64,000 nt of DNA, from the NCBI GenBank assembly GCA_013791775.1, contig VMTE01000037.1, positions 124,001 to 188,000 of the forward strand. Reading direction: 5' to 3'. Under the pieces are notes generated by a model. The model did no database searches. It was given only the letters and a program-made list of their open reading frames with translations, and was not told the origin of the DNA. The DNA is from Hyphomonas sp. (lineage in GTDB: Bacteria > Pseudomonadota > Alphaproteobacteria > Caulobacterales > Hyphomonadaceae). Shown piece after piece: positions 63,620 to 64,000 of this stretch (its first letter is position 1; every line of letters starts with the position of its first letter). The translations under genes and the position numbers were made by a program.

Positions 63620-64000
63620 GCGAGGCCCTCGAACACGAACGGCGTCGTCTCGCGCACGAACGCCGCCATCCCGGCCAGAGACGGATGGGAAAGATTGTGC
63701 GCCAGCAGCTGAAGCTGTCTCGGCTGGAAATCCCCGTAGCGCGGCTTGCCGTCCCGGTGCTGCAACCGGGAGAACACACCGGCAATCCGCAGCGCATTGA
63801 GCGTGCCGATCACCGCGAGACGCTCGTTGAAGGCTTCGCGCGCCTGTCCGGTCAGATCAAGGAAGCGGTGGATTGCCGCCTCGGACGCGTCTTCGGAAAC
63901 ATGCCGCCTTGCGTCCTGCGTCAGCATGGCAATATCCCACGCGTCCCATCCGACCACAGCGTCCTGAAAGTCGAGCACCCCGACATCGCCCTCCGGCAGC
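63616..64000 (-). CDS. amgK: AmgK-like sugar phosphotransferase, C-terminal part (cut by right edge)
   Basis: About 128 residues, open through the window end, so the N-terminus and ATP site are missing. The aminoglycoside phosphotransferase-type Mg motif is visible as VLDFQDAVVGWDAWDIAML, then a C-terminal helical bundle (HRFLDLTGQAREAFNERLAVIGTLNALRIAGVFSRL). Relatives phosphorylate the anomeric carbon of MurNAc and GlcNAc in peptidoglycan recycling. Overlaps murU by 4 bases, so the two are translationally coupled. Confidence 0.88.
   Translation of the reverse strand, partial: LPEGDVGVLDFQDAVVGWDAWDIAMLTQDARRHVSEDASEAAIHRFLDLTGQAREAFNERLAVIGTLNALRIAGVFSRLQHRDGKPRYGDFQPRQLQLLAHNLSHPSLAGMAAFVRETTPFVFEGLA

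Noticed and set aside
1..64000. Mobile elements, CRISPR arrays, prophage or integron features
   Set aside because: No transposase, integrase, regularly spaced repeat or terminal inverted repeat was seen on either strand; the tRNA-Thr has no duplicated 3' end nearby.

Overview
The window is a gene-dense chromosomal segment (roughly 63-65 % G+C by eye) from an alphaproteobacterium. The xseB-ispA-dxs order, a DUF3126 protein, a small zinc-finger domain protein, the block amgK-murU-addB-addA-trxA and the split of small operons over both strands suggest the Hyphomonadaceae/Caulobacterales side of the class. The exact genus cannot be read from the sequence. I see no insertion sequence, prophage, integrase or CRISPR array.

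Bases 1-10129 hold the most unusual locus, part of a polyunsaturated-fatty-acid-type (Pfa, 'secondary lipid') synthase. The left edge cuts a PfaA-like protein inside its acyltransferase. Two nearly identical acyl carrier domains follow, then a stop. The ketoreductase comes next in the -1 frame, and then a 2035-residue PfaC-like protein (KS, decarboxylase-like KS/CLF, AT, four hotdog dehydratase units). A convergent Sfp-type phosphopantetheinyl transferase (9413-10129) is the likely activator of the carrier domains. The ACP/KR junction carries a consensus -1 slippery heptamer, a 6-nt spacer holding the stop codon, and a strong hairpin. The frame beyond it is open without interruption into the KR. 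I regard this as the best candidate for an undescribed feature: programmed frameshifting that decides whether the ACP module carries a reductase.

10497-13380 encodes an OmpA-domain membrane protein and a membrane-anchored protein with about 24-residue repeats and a helix-hairpin-helix tail. 13459-18929 has a class III CoA transferase, a crotonase, a DinB-like protein, an HTH regulator and a divergent MFS exporter. 18937-24148 has tRNA-Thr(UGU), metG, a GFA-fold protein, an aldo/keto reductase and an acyl-CoA ligase. 24241-25515 carries an unknown membrane protein and a lipoprotein.

25636-34369, all on the minus strand, runs from an acyl-CoA dehydrogenase through an RluF-like pseudouridine synthase, an MBL hydrolase, lepB and a histidine phosphatase to the isoprenoid operon xseB-ispA-dxs. 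34490-37377 on the plus strand has a YceI lipoprotein, a cytochrome b561-YceI fusion and a TsaC/Sua5 protein. DUF3126 and cysE follow on the minus strand.

37687-45414 contains a TetR-RND efflux operon with a perfect palindromic operator, a divergent nitroreductase and a Na+/Ca2+-type antiporter. 45586-51512 is tamA-tamB, the outer-membrane translocation module. A small XRE regulator, then sdaA, an FAD monooxygenase and a zinc-finger protein lie between 51660 and 54897. 55017-64000 contains a lone ABC ATPase and the minus-strand block amgK (cut by the right edge)-murU-addB-addA-trxA, which combines peptidoglycan recycling, recombinational repair and a thioredoxin.
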